The notes beneath the pieces were generated by a model. It made no database searches. It was not told the origin of the DNA and worked only from the letters and a program-made list of their open reading frames with translations. Shown here piece after piece: positions 24,619-34,504 of a stretch of DNA of 64,000 nucleotides (its first letter is position 1; each line of letters opens with the position of its first letter). The stretch is taken from assembly GCF_022179285.1 (NCBI RefSeq), contig NZ_BPQO01000001.1:372001-436000 (forward strand), read 5' to 3'. This DNA is from Methylobacterium hispanicum (lineage in GTDB: Bacteria > Pseudomonadota > Alphaproteobacteria > Rhizobiales > Beijerinckiaceae). The translations under genes were made by a program, and so were the position numbers.

Positions 24619-25164
24619 TCAGTGTCCCTCGAACTCCATCAGGGTCCGGACCGGAACGCCGAGGTCGCGCAGGCGCTGGGCGCCGCCGATCTCCGGCAGG
24701 TCGATGACGAAGCAGGCCGCCACGATCTCGGCGCCCATGCCGCGCAGCAGGTTGATCGCGGCGGTGGCGGTGCCGCCGGTCGCGATGAGGTCGTCCACCA
24801 GCAGCACCCGGTCGCCGGGCTTCACCGCATCGACGTGGATCTCGATCTCGTCGGTGCCGTATTCCAGCGCGTAGGCCATCGAGACGGTCTTGTGCGGGAG
24901 CTTGCCCCGCTTGCGGATCGGCACGAAGCCCGAGGAGAGCTGGTGGGCGACCGCACCGCCCAGGATGAAGCCGCGCGCCTCAATGCCGGCGACCTGATCG
25001 ATGCGCCCGCCCGCGAAGGGATGGACCAGCGAATCGACGGCCCGGCGGAAGGAGCGCGGGTCGCTGAGCAGCGTGGTGATGTCCCGGAAGACGATGCCGG
25101 GCTTCGGGTAGTCCGGAATCGAGCGGATCGAGTCCTTCAGCGCGGCGTGGCGGCGGGCTTCCAT
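24619..25164 (-). CDS. apt: Adenine phosphoribosyltransferase
   Basis: 181 residues. The PRPP-binding loop [16 protein letters not shown] and the purine-site segments [13 protein letters not shown] and [14 protein letters not shown] are diagnostic. It salvages adenine to AMP in the cytosol. The ATG before [19 protein letters not shown] gives the standard length. The inositol-phosphatase-family gene follows upstream on the same strand (70-bp gap), possibly co-transcribed. Confidence 0.95.
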   Translation of the reverse strand: MEARRHAALKDSIRSIPDYPKPGIVFRDITTLLSDPRSFRRAVDSLVHPFAGGRIDQVAGIEARGFILGGAVAHQLSSGFVPIRKRGKLPHKTVSMAYALEYGTDEIEIHVDAVKPGDRVLLVDDLIATGGTATAAINLLRGMGAEIVAACFVIDLPEIGGAQRLRDLGVPVRTLMEFEGH

Positions 25165-25234
25165 GGGCGGGACCATCCTGTTGCGGGAGCGGCCTCGAAC
25201 CGGGCCGCGCACGGGCTTGCCGGTGTCGGGTGCG

Positions 25235-26029
25235 TCAGCCCTGCGCCTTGCGCAGGATGGCCAGCAGCTCGCGCTGCAGCGTCTCGTTGCCGGCGCAGAC
25301 CGAGCGGGAGGCGAGCGGCTCGGCCGCCCCGTCCGCCGCGGTGACGAAGCCGCCGGCCTCGCGCACCAGGATCACGCCAGCGGCGAAATCGTAGGTCTGC
25401 AGGTCGCGCTCCCAGTAGGCGTCGAGGCGCCCGCAGGCCACGTAGGCGAGGTCGAGCGCCGCCGAGCCCATGCGCCGCGTGCCGCCCGAGACCGCCATCA
25501 CGGCCGCGACCTCGCGGAGCAGCCGCGGGTGGTTGCCGCGCCCGAGATAGGGCGTGCCGTAGCCGACGAGGCCGTCGGTCATGTCGGTGCGGCCCGAGAC
25601 GCGCAGGCGCCGGTTGTTGAGATAGGCGCCCTTGCCGCGCTCGGCCACGAACAGCTCGTCCTTGACCGGATCGTAGATCACGCCGGCCACGATCTGGCCC
25701 TCGCGCTCGAGGCCAACCGAGATCGCGAAGTGCGGGATGCCGTGCAGGAAGTTCGAGGTGCCGTCGAGCGGATCGACGTGCCAGGTGTGGCTCTTGTCGG
25801 TGCCCTCGATCAGGCCGTTCTCCTCCAGGATCAGGCTGTAGCCGGGGCGCGCCTTCATCAGGGCGTCGCGCAGCACCTCCTCGGCCTTGCGGTCGGCCGC
25901 CGAGACGAAGTCGCCGGGGCCCTTGCGCGAGACCTGGAGGTTCTCGACCTCGCCGAAGTCGCGGCGCAGGCCGCGCGAGGCCTTGCGCACGGCATCGACC
26001 ATCACGGTCATCAGGGGAGACGAGATCAT
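25235..26029 (-). CDS. suhB: Inositol monophosphatase family protein (SuhB-like)
   Basis: 264 residues. Metal-site motifs: LILEENG (Glu pair), [15 protein letters not shown] and [22 protein letters not shown]. The start [16 protein letters not shown] matches alphaproteobacterial SuhB/IMPase. Family members dephosphorylate inositol-1-phosphate, and SuhB of E. coli also binds RNA polymerase; the physiological role here is open. Confidence 0.9.
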   Translation of the reverse strand: MISSPLMTVMVDAVRKASRGLRRDFGEVENLQVSRKGPGDFVSAADRKAEEVLRDALMKARPGYSLILEENGLIEGTDKSHTWHVDPLDGTSNFLHGIPHFAISVGLEREGQIVAGVIYDPVKDELFVAERGKGAYLNNRRLRVSGRTDMTDGLVGYGTPYLGRGNHPRLLREVAAVMAVSGGTRRMGSAALDLAYVACGRLDAYWERDLQTYDFAAGVILVREAGGFVTAADGAAEPLASRSVCAGNETLQRELLAILRKAQG

Positions 26030-26157
26030 CGCGAAGTCCGGTTGTGCAAAGAGCGTTGGCCGCCCGTTAAACGCTCGCGCGCGCGGAATCGAGCCCCCGG
26101 CCCGCATGGGAGCCATCGCGCGGCCGACGCGAGGGGCGGATGTGGGATGTCCCGGCC

Positions 26158-27336
26158 TCAGCCATCGGCCGGCTCGCCCAGCGTGTCCTCGACGTAGATT
26201 TGCTCCAGGAGCACCTTGATCACCGCCATCAGGGGCAGCGCCAGCGCGATGCCCCAGAGCCCGAAGATCACGCCGAGCAGGAGTTGCCCGGCGAAGATCG
26301 TGGCGGGCGGGATGTCCAGCGCCCGCTTCTGGATGAAGGGCGTCAGCCCGTAGCTCTCCAGACACTGGACCGCGAGGTAGACGCCGAGCGCGCCCAGCAC
26401 CCCGTTCAGGCCCGAGCCCAGGCTCGCCAGCAGGATCACCACGCCCGCCACCAGGGGCCCGATCGTCGGCACGAAGGCGAGCAGGCCGGCCTGCAGCCCG
26501 AGGATCAGCGCACCGCCGATCCCCAGGAAGGCGAGGCCTGCCCAGGTGCAGAGGAAGATCACCGCCATGGTGAGGAGTTGGCCGAACAGCCAGTGCCGCA
26601 GGGTCTCGCCCGCGCCGTCGAGCACGCGCGCCCCCCGCGGGCGCTTGCGCGGGGGCACGAAGCGCAGGAGCCCGTCGCGGTAGCTGCCGGGATCGGCCGC
26701 GAAGGCCAGGCCGAGGAAGGCGATCACCGCGACGTTGCCGAGGGCGTTGAACAGGCCGAGCACCACGGTCGCGGCGGGGCCGAGGACGCTCGACGCGTCC
26801 GAGATCAGCGAGCCGGAATTCTTCAGGATGCTGCTCGCGAAGCCGCCGAATGCGCCCTTCCCCGCGTCCCTGCCGGGCTCTTTCCGATCCTTGTCGGCTG
26901 GATCCTGACCCGGCTCGCCGCCCTCGCCCGGGAACGGCACGTCGATACCCCGCTGCTGCAGCCAGTCCTTCACGGTACCGGCCTGGGCCCCGACCGTCCG
27001 GCCGAGGTCGCGCCCCTGCTGCGCGATGGTCGCGCCGCCGAGGCCCGCGAAGCCCGCGACGGACGCGGCCAGCACGAGGCTCGCCAGCGTCAGCCGCAGG
27101 CCCCGCGGGATCGGCAGGACGTATCCGAGCCCCCGCGTCAGGCCGTCGAGGAAGACCCCGAGCAGGACGCCCGCGAAGATCAGCAGCAGCGTGTCGGCGG
27201 CCATCCAGGCGAGGGCCAGGGCGACGCAGAAGCAGACCACGCCGATCCCGGAGAGCGCCAGCGGGGCCGCCCCCCGCCAGGGCCCGACCGGCCCGCGCAG
27301 GGCCTCCGTTCCGTCCCGCGCCATCGCCTGAGCCAT
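26158..27336 (-). CDS. AI-2E family transporter (YdiK/PerM-like)
   Basis: 392 residues, about eight transmembrane helices: two N-terminal pairs, a hydrophilic insert at roughly 110-160 (with PFPGEGGEPGQDPADKDRK), then the family signature HWLFGQLLTMAVIF and LLAFVPTIGPLVAGV, ending LIQKRALDIP-like GLTPFIQKRALDIPPA. The family name comes from E. coli TqsA, but most members have no demonstrated AI-2 role. An in-frame Met four codons later is an alternative start. It follows moaE on the same strand with a 38-bp gap. Confidence 0.85.
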   Translation of the reverse strand: MAQAMARDGTEALRGPVGPWRGAAPLALSGIGVVCFCVALALAWMAADTLLLIFAGVLLGVFLDGLTRGLGYVLPIPRGLRLTLASLVLAASVAGFAGLGGATIAQQGRDLGRTVGAQAGTVKDWLQQRGIDVPFPGEGGEPGQDPADKDRKEPGRDAGKGAFGGFASSILKNSGSLISDASSVLGPAATVVLGLFNALGNVAVIAFLGLAFAADPGSYRDGLLRFVPPRKRPRGARVLDGAGETLRHWLFGQLLTMAVIFLCTWAGLAFLGIGGALILGLQAGLLAFVPTIGPLVAGVVILLASLGSGLNGVLGALGVYLAVQCLESYGLTPFIQKRALDIPPATIFAGQLLLGVIFGLWGIALALPLMAVIKVLLEQIYVEDTLGEPADG

Positions 27337-27374
27337 CGCTTCCCCCTGCCGCCCGCCCGTGCCCGTGGTCGCGC

Positions 27375-27845
27375 TCACGCCCAGCGCTCCGCCGCCGCGT
27401 CGTCGGCCTCGGTCGCCTCGACCCAGCCGCCGGTCGTGCCGTCGGCGAGGTGCTCGCGCTTCCAGAAGGGGGCGCGGGTCTTCAGGTAATCCATCAGGAA
27501 GGTCGCCGCCTCGAAGGCGGCGACCCGGTGGCTCGAGGCGGTGACGACCAGCACGATACCGTCGCCCGGCGCGACGAGCCCGTGCCGGTGGACGACCCGC
27601 ACCGCCTGAAGCGGCCAGCGCGCGCGGGCCGCCTCGACCACGCGGCCGATCTCGGCCTCGGCCATGCCCGGGTAATGCTCCAGTTCCAGGCCCTTCAGCC
27701 GCCCGCCCTCGTCCCGGCACAGCCCCGTGAAGGTGACGACGGCACCGGCCCGGCCGCCATGCTCGGCCTCGACCCGCGCGATCTCGGCCGCGACGTCGAA
27801 GGGCTCGGCCTGGATGCTGACGGGATCGGGCGTGGGATCGGGCAT
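27375..27845 (-). CDS. moaE: Molybdopterin synthase catalytic subunit MoaE
   Basis: 156 residues. GAVVTFTGLCRDE, LELEHYPGMAEAEI, HRHGLVAPGDGIVLVVTASSHR and YLKTRAPFWKREH (the active-site Lys region) are diagnostic. It converts precursor Z to molybdopterin using sulfur from MoaD. moaD, normally the adjacent gene, is not present here; it must lie elsewhere in the genome. Divergent from the left-handed beta-helix protein. Confidence 0.95.
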   Translation of the reverse strand: MPDPTPDPVSIQAEPFDVAAEIARVEAEHGGRAGAVVTFTGLCRDEGGRLKGLELEHYPGMAEAEIGRVVEAARARWPLQAVRVVHRHGLVAPGDGIVLVVTASSHRVAAFEAATFLMDYLKTRAPFWKREHLADGTTGGWVEATEADDAAAERWA

Positions 27846-27980
27846 ACGGAACTCAACGCGCGGCGGGTGCTGTCCCGCCCCGAGCCTGACACTCGGGGCG
27901 CGGGCGGCTATATGGCACGGCAGGCGCCCCGGTGCAGGCCCACCGCCCCAACCTCCGCCGAATCCTGTGAGGACGAGCCC

Positions 27981-29000
27981 GTGAGTCCCGACCTGATCCT
28001 GCCCTACGCGGGCGCCCTGCCGGACTTCGCGAGCCGCCCGGTCTGGTGCGGCCGGGGCAGCACCGTGATCGGGGCCGCCACGATCGGTGCCCAGGCCTGG
28101 ATCGGCGACGACGGGGTGATCCGGGCGGACGGCCAGAGCGTCACGCTGGGCGAGCGCTTCTGGCTCGGGCCGCGCTCGACCGTGCATATCGCGACCTTCA
28201 CCCACGGCACGGTCTGCGGCGACCGGGTGACGGTGGGGCGCAACAGCGTGGTCCACGCCTGCACGGTGGGCTCCGACGTGGTGGTCGAGGACGACGTGGT
28301 GATCCTCGACGGCGCCACGGTCGGTGACGGGGTGGTGATCGAGGCGGGCGCCACCGTGTTCCCGCGCGCCACGCTCGAATCCGGTTTCGTCTACGGTGGC
28401 ACCCCGGCCAAGCCCCGCAGGCCGATCGACCGGGCGGGGGTGGCCGAGCGGGCCGAGCGCCTGCGCGAGGCGATGGGCGAGAGCCCGGCGAGCCCGGCGC
28501 CCGAGCCGCACGAGGCAGACGATACGGTCTTCGTCGCCCGCACGGCGCGCCTGCGCGGACGCGTGGGGCTCGGTGCTGGGGCGAGCGTGCTGTTCTCCTG
28601 CGCGCTCGACGCCGAGGTCGGTCCGATCGTGGTCGGCGCCGACACCAACATCCAGGACAACACCCAGATCCGCACGCGCGGCGAGGGCGTGGTGATCGGG
28701 CGCGACACCACGATCGGCCACAACGTGCGCGTCAGTGACAGCCGCATCGGCGCCCGCTGCCTCATCGGCATCGGCGCGACGGTCGCGCCCGGCACGGTCA
28801 TCGCCGACGAGGTGATGCTGGCCGCCGGCGCCACCACCGATCCGGGCCAGTTGCTGGAGGGCGGGCATCTCTGGGGCGGGCGGCCCGCGCGCATTCTCGG
28901 GCCGCTTGACGCCGAGAAGCGCGCTATGATGGCCCGCATCGTCGAGGGCTACTGCCGGCACGGGCGGGAGTACCGGGTAGCGCAGATGGAGGCGGAGTAG
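27981..29000 (+). CDS. Tandem left-handed beta-helix protein, gamma-carbonic-anhydrase-like
   Basis: 339 residues from a GTG start preceded by GAGGACGAG. Two hexapeptide-repeat (LbH) segments are visible: about 15-145 (IGAATIGAQAWIGDDGVIRA, VTVGRNSVVHACTVGSDV) ending FVYGGTPAKPRRPI, and about 190-310 (VFVARTARLRGRVGLGAG, VGADTNIQDNTQIR, GVVIGRDTTIGHNVRV) ending GHLWGGRPARIL. The second half is close to gamma-carbonic-anhydrase/PaaY-like proteins. The first half looks like a diverged copy. The conserved metal histidines are only partly recognisable (TIGHN in the second half). Function unknown; the fusion of two such domains in one chain is uncommon. Confidence 0.8.
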   Translation: MSPDLILPYAGALPDFASRPVWCGRGSTVIGAATIGAQAWIGDDGVIRADGQSVTLGERFWLGPRSTVHIATFTHGTVCGDRVTVGRNSVVHACTVGSDVVVEDDVVILDGATVGDGVVIEAGATVFPRATLESGFVYGGTPAKPRRPIDRAGVAERAERLREAMGESPASPAPEPHEADDTVFVARTARLRGRVGLGAGASVLFSCALDAEVGPIVVGADTNIQDNTQIRTRGEGVVIGRDTTIGHNVRVSDSRIGARCLIGIGATVAPGTVIADEVMLAAGATTDPGQLLEGGHLWGGRPARILGPLDAEKRAMMARIVEGYCRHGREYRVAQMEAE

Positions 29001-29208
29001 CCGGTCTCCCGCCATTCACCAGCCCTCTCACGAGCCGTGTCACGAACATTGGGGCGGCTGCCTGACATCCCCCTGAGCCTGTCATCGCGTCCGGCCCCGC
29101 ACCTTTCCCCTTGTTGCGGCGCACGTTATGCACGGCGCCGTTCGGGGCATCCGGCTTGGCCGGAAGAACCCTGCGGAGAGGCCCAAGGCTCAGGAAGGCG
29201 CTCGGATC

Positions 29209-30423
29209 ATGGCGAAGATCAAGGTGGCGAACCCCGTCGTCGAGCTCGACGGCGACGAGATGACCCGGATCATCTGGTCCGAGATCAAGAACAAGCTCAT
29301 CCACCCCTATCTCGACGTCGATCTCGAGTATTACGACCTGGGCGTCGAGCACCGCGACGCGACCAACGACCAGGTCACGGTCGATGCCGCCAACGCGATC
29401 AAGCGCCACGGCGTGGGCGTGAAGTGCGCCACCATCACCCCGGACGAGGCCCGGGTGAAGGAGTTCGGCCTCAAGGAGATGTGGAAGTCGCCCAACGGCA
29501 CGATCCGCAACATCCTCGGCGGCGTGATCTTCCGCGAGCCGATCATCTGCAAGAACGTGCCCCGCCTCGTCCCCGGCTGGACCCAGCCGATCGTGGTCGG
29601 CCGCCACGCCTTCGGCGACCAGTACCGCGCCACCGACTTCAAGGTCCCGGGCAAGGGCCGTCTGTCCATCAAGTTCGAGGGCGACGACGGCACGGTGATC
29701 GAGAAGGAGGTGTTCAAGTTCCCGGACGCCGGCGTCGCTCTGTCGATGTACAACCTCGACGAGTCGATCCGCGACTTCGCCCGCGCCTCGCTGAACTACG
29801 GCCTCAACCGCAAGTACCCGGTCTACCTGTCTACCAAGAACACCATCCTGAAGGCCTATGACGGGCGCTTCAAGGACCTGTTCGAGGAGGTCTACCAGAA
29901 CGAGTTCAAGTCGCGCTTCGACGCGCTCGGCATCGTCTACGAGCACCGGCTGATCGACGACATGGTCGCCTCCGCCCTGAAGTGGTCGGGCGGCTACGTC
30001 TGGGCCTGCAAGAACTACGACGGCGACGTGCAGTCCGACACCGTGGCGCAGGGCTTCGGCTCGCTCGGCCTGATGACCTCGGTGCTGCTCACCCCGGACG
30101 GCCAGACGGTGGAGGCCGAGGCCGCCCACGGCACGGTGACCCGCCACTACCGCGAGCACCAGAAGGGCAAGGAGACCTCGACGAACTCGATCGCCTCGAT
30201 CTTCGCGTGGTCGCGCGGCCTCGCCCACCGGGCCAAGCTCGACGGCAACGCGGAACTCGCCACCTTCGCGAACACGCTCGAGAAGGTCTGCATCGACACG
30301 GTCGAGGCGGGCTCGATGACGAAGGATCTCGCGCTCCTCGTCGGCCCGGACCAGCGGTGGCTCTCCACCACCGGCTTCCTCGACAAGGTCGATCAGAACC
30401 TCAAGGCCGCGATGGGCGCCTGA
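29209..30423 (+). CDS. icd: Isocitrate dehydrogenase, NADP-dependent
   Basis: 404 residues, the homodimeric eukaryote-like (type II) form found in alphaproteobacteria. The substrate loop [14 protein letters not shown] has the isocitrate-binding Ser94; [16 protein letters not shown] opens the protein and [14 protein letters not shown] is the NADP/metal region. It oxidises isocitrate to 2-oxoglutarate in the TCA cycle. An AGGAAGG site precedes the ATG; a strong terminator follows. Confidence 0.97.
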   Translation: MAKIKVANPVVELDGDEMTRIIWSEIKNKLIHPYLDVDLEYYDLGVEHRDATNDQVTVDAANAIKRHGVGVKCATITPDEARVKEFGLKEMWKSPNGTIRNILGGVIFREPIICKNVPRLVPGWTQPIVVGRHAFGDQYRATDFKVPGKGRLSIKFEGDDGTVIEKEVFKFPDAGVALSMYNLDESIRDFARASLNYGLNRKYPVYLSTKNTILKAYDGRFKDLFEEVYQNEFKSRFDALGIVYEHRLIDDMVASALKWSGGYVWACKNYDGDVQSDTVAQGFGSLGLMTSVLLTPDGQTVEAEAAHGTVTRHYREHQKGKETSTNSIASIFAWSRGLAHRAKLDGNAELATFANTLEKVCIDTVEAGSMTKDLALLVGPDQRWLSTTGFLDKVDQNLKAAMGA

Positions 30424-30445
30424 GCCGCAGGCACCGCGCGAACCG

Positions 30446-30486
30446 AGAAGGGCCGGCGGGAGCGATCCGCCGGCCCTTCTTCTTTC
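30446..30486 (+). terminator. Intrinsic terminator of icd
   Basis: AAGGGCCGGCGG (30448-30459) pairs perfectly with CCGCCGGCCCTT (30467-30478), loop of 7, followed by CTTCTTTCT. It begins 25 bases after the icd stop. Confidence 0.9.
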
Positions 30487-30560
30487 TGGACACTGGTTTC
30501 GACCCACTGTTGCCCATGAGACGCTGCCCTTTTCCCGGACGCCTGGAACGCAGTGGAAGG

Positions 30561-30663
30561 TGATCCGGGATCCAGAGAAAGAAGCGCCGCGCAGCGGCTC
30601 GACCTTCATCACCGGCGCAGCATTCGGACGCTTCGCGTCTCCATGTGCTGGGTCCCGGATCAC
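30561..30663. repeat. Long hairpin element
   Basis: TGATCCGGGATCC at 30561-30573 and GGGTCCCGGATCA at 30651-30663 form inverted ends around about 77 bases that include GCGCCGCGCAGCGGC. Similar GATCCCGGATC half-elements occur near 37410, so this is probably a dispersed palindromic repeat rather than a gene-specific regulator. Confidence 0.5.
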
Positions 30664-30752
30664 CCTCCGCTGACGCTCCGGGCGTGCAGGCCCGAAGGGC
30701 CCGGAAAGGGGCGTGGCGGCAAAGCCGGAGCCGCGGCGTCGGGGGCTTCTCG

Positions 30753-31151
30753 TCAGGCCTTGCCGCCGCGCTCCAACAGCTCGATGCGCACGCCGTCCGG
30801 TCCGTCGAGGAAGGCGGTGCGGAGCACCGGGTTTACCTGCGTGAGCGGGATCGCCAGCGGGACGCCGCGCGCCTCCAGATCCGCGAGCGCCGCGTCGATG
30901 TCGGCCACCCGCAGCCCGATATGCTCGATGCCGCGATGCGGCGGCACCGCGGCCGGGGCGATGTCGGCGGGCGCCTGCTCGATGAAGACCCGCAGGCCGC
31001 CGAGATCGAGCACCACCCGGCTCACCGGATCGCCGATGCGCTCGGTCTCGCGCGCACCCAGCACCGCAACGTAGAAGCCCGCCGCCGCCACCGGATCGCG
31101 GCTGCGCAGGTGGACGTGGTCGATGCTGTAGCTGAGGCCGGTGGCGTCCAT
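30753..31151 (-). CDS. VOC (glyoxalase/dioxygenase fold) family protein
   Basis: 132 residues, one pair of beta-alpha-beta3 modules. SIDHVHLRSRDPVAAAGFYV carries the first metal His; RGIEHIGLRVADIDAAL and FLDGPDGVRIELLER (Glu) complete the metal site. This fits metal-dependent members such as methylmalonyl-CoA epimerase or lactoylglutathione lyase relatives; the substrate is not assignable. It follows the large FAD/Fe-S dehydrogenase gene on the same strand (35-bp gap), so the two may share a metabolite. Confidence 0.85.
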   Translation of the reverse strand: MDATGLSYSIDHVHLRSRDPVAAAGFYVAVLGARETERIGDPVSRVVLDLGGLRVFIEQAPADIAPAAVPPHRGIEHIGLRVADIDAALADLEARGVPLAIPLTQVNPVLRTAFLDGPDGVRIELLERGGKA

Positions 31152-31186
31152 GGTGTCCTCGTTCAGGCGGCGCAGCGCGCCGCAGT

Positions 31187-34100
31187 TCAGGCGGCGAGCT
31201 TCTGCGCGGCGACGGGCGCGTGCGCCCGCACATGGGCGAGCAGCGCCTGGACCGGGTGCGGCAGGGCGCGGCCGTCGATGAGCTTGGCTTGACAGCGGCA
31301 GGAATAGCCGTCGGCTAGCAGCGTGCCCTCCGGGCTCTCGGCGACGCGGCGCGCCCAGCTCTGGCCGTAGATCACCTCGGAGGTGGCGCGGTTCGCCGCC
31401 TCGTGGCCGTAGGTGCCGGCCATGCCGCAGCAGCCCGCCGCCGGGATCTCGAGCGGCAGGCCGAGATGCGCGAAGAGCGTCTGCCAGTCCTTCACGGCGG
31501 CCGGCGCGTTGGTGCGCTCGGTGCAGTGGGGCAGGAGCCGCAAGGGGCGGCCCGCCGGGCGCGGCGCGATCGCGTCGAGCCGGGCGGCGAGCCATTCCTG
31601 CACGAGCCGGACCTTCGGCGCGGTCTCGGGTCCCAGCGCACCGGCATATTCCGAGCGGTAGGTCAGCGTCATCGAGGGATCGACCCCGACGAGCGGCACG
31701 CCGGTCGCCTCGAGCGCGCGCAGCATCCGGGCATTGGCCTCCGCCACCCGGCGAAACCGGGCCAGGAAACCGTGGACGTGGACCGGCTTGCCGTTCGGCC
31801 GGAACGGGGCGAGCCAGGGCCGGAAGCCCAGCTCGATCAGCAGCGCGCAGAGGTCGACCACCACCGGCGCCTCGAAATGGCTGGTGAAGGCGTCCTGCAC
31901 CACCACGACTGCGCGGGCCCGCTCCGCCTCGGACAGGGCGCGGAGCGCCTCCGGCGTGGCGGTCGCGACACCGAGCTTGCCGAGCGCCGGGGCGAGCGGG
32001 GCCGAGAACGCCGGGACCGCCACGAGCCCGAGCCGGCCCAGCAGCCTTTGGGACAGCGGGTTGCGGGAGAGCAGGTTGCTGAGACGCGGCGCCCGGCCGG
32101 CCAGCGGCAGCAGCGGCTCCAGCGCGGCCACGACATGGTCCTTCAGCGGCCGCGGGTAGCGCTGGTGGTAGAGCGCCAAAAACTTCGCCCGGAAGCTCGG
32201 CACGTCGACCTTGATCGGGCAGGCGCCCGTGCAGGACTTGCAGGCGAGGCAGCCGTCCATCGCCTCCTTCACGGCGTGCGAGAAATCCTCTCCCGGCGGC
32301 CGGCGCCGCAGGGCGCCCGCCAGGGAGGCCGCGAGCGGCCCGAGCCAGCCGGGCCGCTCGTCGCGCAGCGCCGCAGCCGGGTCGATGCCCGCGGCGGCGG
32401 TCCGGCGCAGCCACTCGCGCATCAGCGAGGCGCGGCCCTTCGGCGAGTGGCGCCGCTCGCGGGTCGCCTTCCAGGACGGGCACATCGCCTCGTCGGTGTC
32501 ATAGCTGAAGCAGGCGCCGTTGCCGTTGCAGTGGAGCGCCTCGTCGAAAGAGGCCCGCACGTCGCGCGGGATGGTGCGGTCGCGCTCGCCCCGCAGCGGC
32601 ACGGCGTCGATCGCGGTGAGCGCCGCCCCCGTCGCCGAGGCGATCTTGCCGGGGTTGAGCCGGTCGCCCGGGTCGAAGGCGCGCTTGACCGCCTCCAGCG
32701 CCGGCACCAGCGGCCCGAACACGCCGGGCACGAACTCGGATCGAAAACCCTTGCCGTGCTCGCCCCAGAGCAGGCCGCCGTAGCGGGCCGTGAGCGCGAC
32801 CACGCCCTCGGTGACCTCGCGGATCAGCCGCTCCTGGTCAGGGTCCTTCAGGTCGATGGCGGGCCGCACGTGCAGCACGCCCGCATCGACGTGGCCGAAC
32901 ATGCCGTAGCGAAGCCCCTTGCCGTCGAGCAACCCGCGGAAATCCCGGATGTAGTCGGCCAGCTGCTCGGGCGGGACCGCGGTGTCCTCCACGAAGGGGA
33001 TCGGGCGCGCGTCGCCCTTGACCGCGCCGAGCAGGCCGACGGCCTTCTTGCGCATGGTCCAGAGCCGCTCGATCGCCGCCCCGCGGGCGACCGTGAAGCC
33101 GATGCGGGTCGGGCTCGCATCGGCCTCCAGCATGGCGACGAGGCGGCCGAGCGCCGCCTCGACCTCCGCTTCCTCGGCGCCCACGAACTCCACGAGGTTG
33201 ATGCCGTCGACCCGGCGGCCGGCGGGGTCCTCGGGGAAGAAGGCCTGCACGCCGGCCCAGCCGGGATCGTTGCGGGCAAGCCCCAGCACGGTCGAGTCGA
33301 TGGTCTCGACGGAGGCCGCGCCGAAGGGCAGCAGCGCGCGGGCGTCGCGCAGAGCCGCGTCGAAATCGACGTAGCTGAGCGCCACGAGCGCCGCGGCCTC
33401 CGGGATCGGCAGCACGTCGAGCGTGGCCTCGGCGATCAGCGCCAGGGTTCCCTCCGAGCCGCAGACCAGGCTCTTCAGGTCGAGGCCGCCGGCCGCGCCC
33501 CGCGCGTGGGCGAGGTCGTAGCCGGTGAGGCAGCGGTTGAGCTTCGGGAAGCGCTCGGCGATGAGCGCGGCGTTCTGCGCGATGACCGCGTCCACCGCCC
33601 GGTGGATGGCGCCGGCCCGGTCCTCGCGGGCGCTCACGGCGGAGAGCGCCTCCGCGTCGAGGTCGCGCGCCTCCAGCACCGTGCCGTCGGCGAGCACGCA
33701 GATCAGCGCGCGGACGTGGTCGCGGGTCTTGCCGTAGAGGCAGGAGCCCTGGCCGCAGGCGTCCGTCGAGATCATGCCCCCGATGGTCGCCCGGTTCGAG
33801 GTCGAGAGCTCGGGCGCGAAGAACAGGCCGTGCGGTTTCAAGGCGGCGTTGAGCTGGTCCTTCACCACGCCGGGCTCGACGCGCACGGTCCGCCGCTCCG
33901 GGTCGATCTCCAGGATGCGGGTCATGTGGCGCGAGCAATCGACCACGAGGCCGGGGCCGAGCGACTGGCCGTTGGTGCCGGTGCCGCCGCCGCGGGGGCG
34001 CACCACCACCTCGCGGAAGCGCGGATCGTCGAGCAGCCGCCCGATCCGCACGAGGTCGTCACGGTCACGCGGAAACGCCACCGCGCCGGGCTCGACCTGA

Positions 34101-34243
34101 TAGATCGAGTTGTCCGTGGCGAAGACCGTGCGGTCGGCCTCGCTCAGGCTGAGGTCGCCCGCGAAGCCGCGGGCGGCCAGCTCCGCACAGAAGGCGGTGT
34201 AGAGCGGCAGGGCGTCGGCGGGGCGGTTCAGGACCGGGATCAT
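31187..34243 (-). CDS. FAD-linked oxidase / 4Fe-4S dehydrogenase fusion (YdiJ/D-2-hydroxyacid type)
   Basis: 1018 residues. Order: FAD-binding PCMH domain (about 30-270, with VVRPRGGGTGTNGQSLG), FAD-oxidase C-terminal domain (to about 560, with GLRYGMFGHVDAGVLHVRP and GEHGKGFRSEF), a ferredoxin-like segment with DGCLACKSCTGACPIKVD, and CCG-type domains ending AAGCCGMAGTYGHE. This is the YdiJ-like single-chain layout. Such enzymes oxidise D-2-hydroxyacids (D-lactate, D-2-hydroxyglutarate) and pass electrons to the quinone pool or a ferredoxin. The substrate cannot be fixed. The ATG at 34243 starts IPVLNRPADALP; earlier in-frame codons are non-coding in character. Confidence 0.9.
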   Translation of the reverse strand: MIPVLNRPADALPLYTAFCAELAARGFAGDLSLSEADRTVFATDNSIYQVEPGAVAFPRDRDDLVRIGRLLDDPRFREVVVRPRGGGTGTNGQSLGPGLVVDCSRHMTRILEIDPERRTVRVEPGVVKDQLNAALKPHGLFFAPELSTSNRATIGGMISTDACGQGSCLYGKTRDHVRALICVLADGTVLEARDLDAEALSAVSAREDRAGAIHRAVDAVIAQNAALIAERFPKLNRCLTGYDLAHARGAAGGLDLKSLVCGSEGTLALIAEATLDVLPIPEAAALVALSYVDFDAALRDARALLPFGAASVETIDSTVLGLARNDPGWAGVQAFFPEDPAGRRVDGINLVEFVGAEEAEVEAALGRLVAMLEADASPTRIGFTVARGAAIERLWTMRKKAVGLLGAVKGDARPIPFVEDTAVPPEQLADYIRDFRGLLDGKGLRYGMFGHVDAGVLHVRPAIDLKDPDQERLIREVTEGVVALTARYGGLLWGEHGKGFRSEFVPGVFGPLVPALEAVKRAFDPGDRLNPGKIASATGAALTAIDAVPLRGERDRTIPRDVRASFDEALHCNGNGACFSYDTDEAMCPSWKATRERRHSPKGRASLMREWLRRTAAAGIDPAAALRDERPGWLGPLAASLAGALRRRPPGEDFSHAVKEAMDGCLACKSCTGACPIKVDVPSFRAKFLALYHQRYPRPLKDHVVAALEPLLPLAGRAPRLSNLLSRNPLSQRLLGRLGLVAVPAFSAPLAPALGKLGVATATPEALRALSEAERARAVVVVQDAFTSHFEAPVVVDLCALLIELGFRPWLAPFRPNGKPVHVHGFLARFRRVAEANARMLRALEATGVPLVGVDPSMTLTYRSEYAGALGPETAPKVRLVQEWLAARLDAIAPRPAGRPLRLLPHCTERTNAPAAVKDWQTLFAHLGLPLEIPAAGCCGMAGTYGHEAANRATSEVIYGQSWARRVAESPEGTLLADGYSCRCQAKLIDGRALPHPVQALLAHVRAHAPVAAQKLAA

Positions 34244-34504
34244 GGTCGGCGGGGCTGGCGAAGCGGATCTGGCGGGCGGCCGGATCCGGCGCCGGACAGG
34301 TCCGGGCGCCCGCGCGGCGATTGCCTCCCGCGGCCGACTCTCTCGCGACCCGCAATGCCCGCGGCGGCGGGCCGACGCAACCCTGCACCCGGTCGCACGG
34401 ATCCACGGGGGCAAAGAGAAATTTCCTGCGATCGTGCGCCGCAACCAAGCGGCCTCCCGGACCGTTCAGGGTCCGCAACACCAACCCGAGAACGGGAGCC
34501 CGCC

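Larger units (their letters stand above)
30424..30752. other. Non-coding gap between icd and the VOC gene
   Basis: Contains the icd terminator and, further on, a long inverted repeat (30561-30663). The rest (30487-30560 and 30664-30752) shows no gene. Confidence 0.5.

Noticed and set aside
26850..27980. Upstream extension of the beta-helix protein frame
   Set aside because: Antisense to the AI-2E permease and moaE; the GTG at 27981 with a GAGGACGAG site matches the start of the conserved domain.
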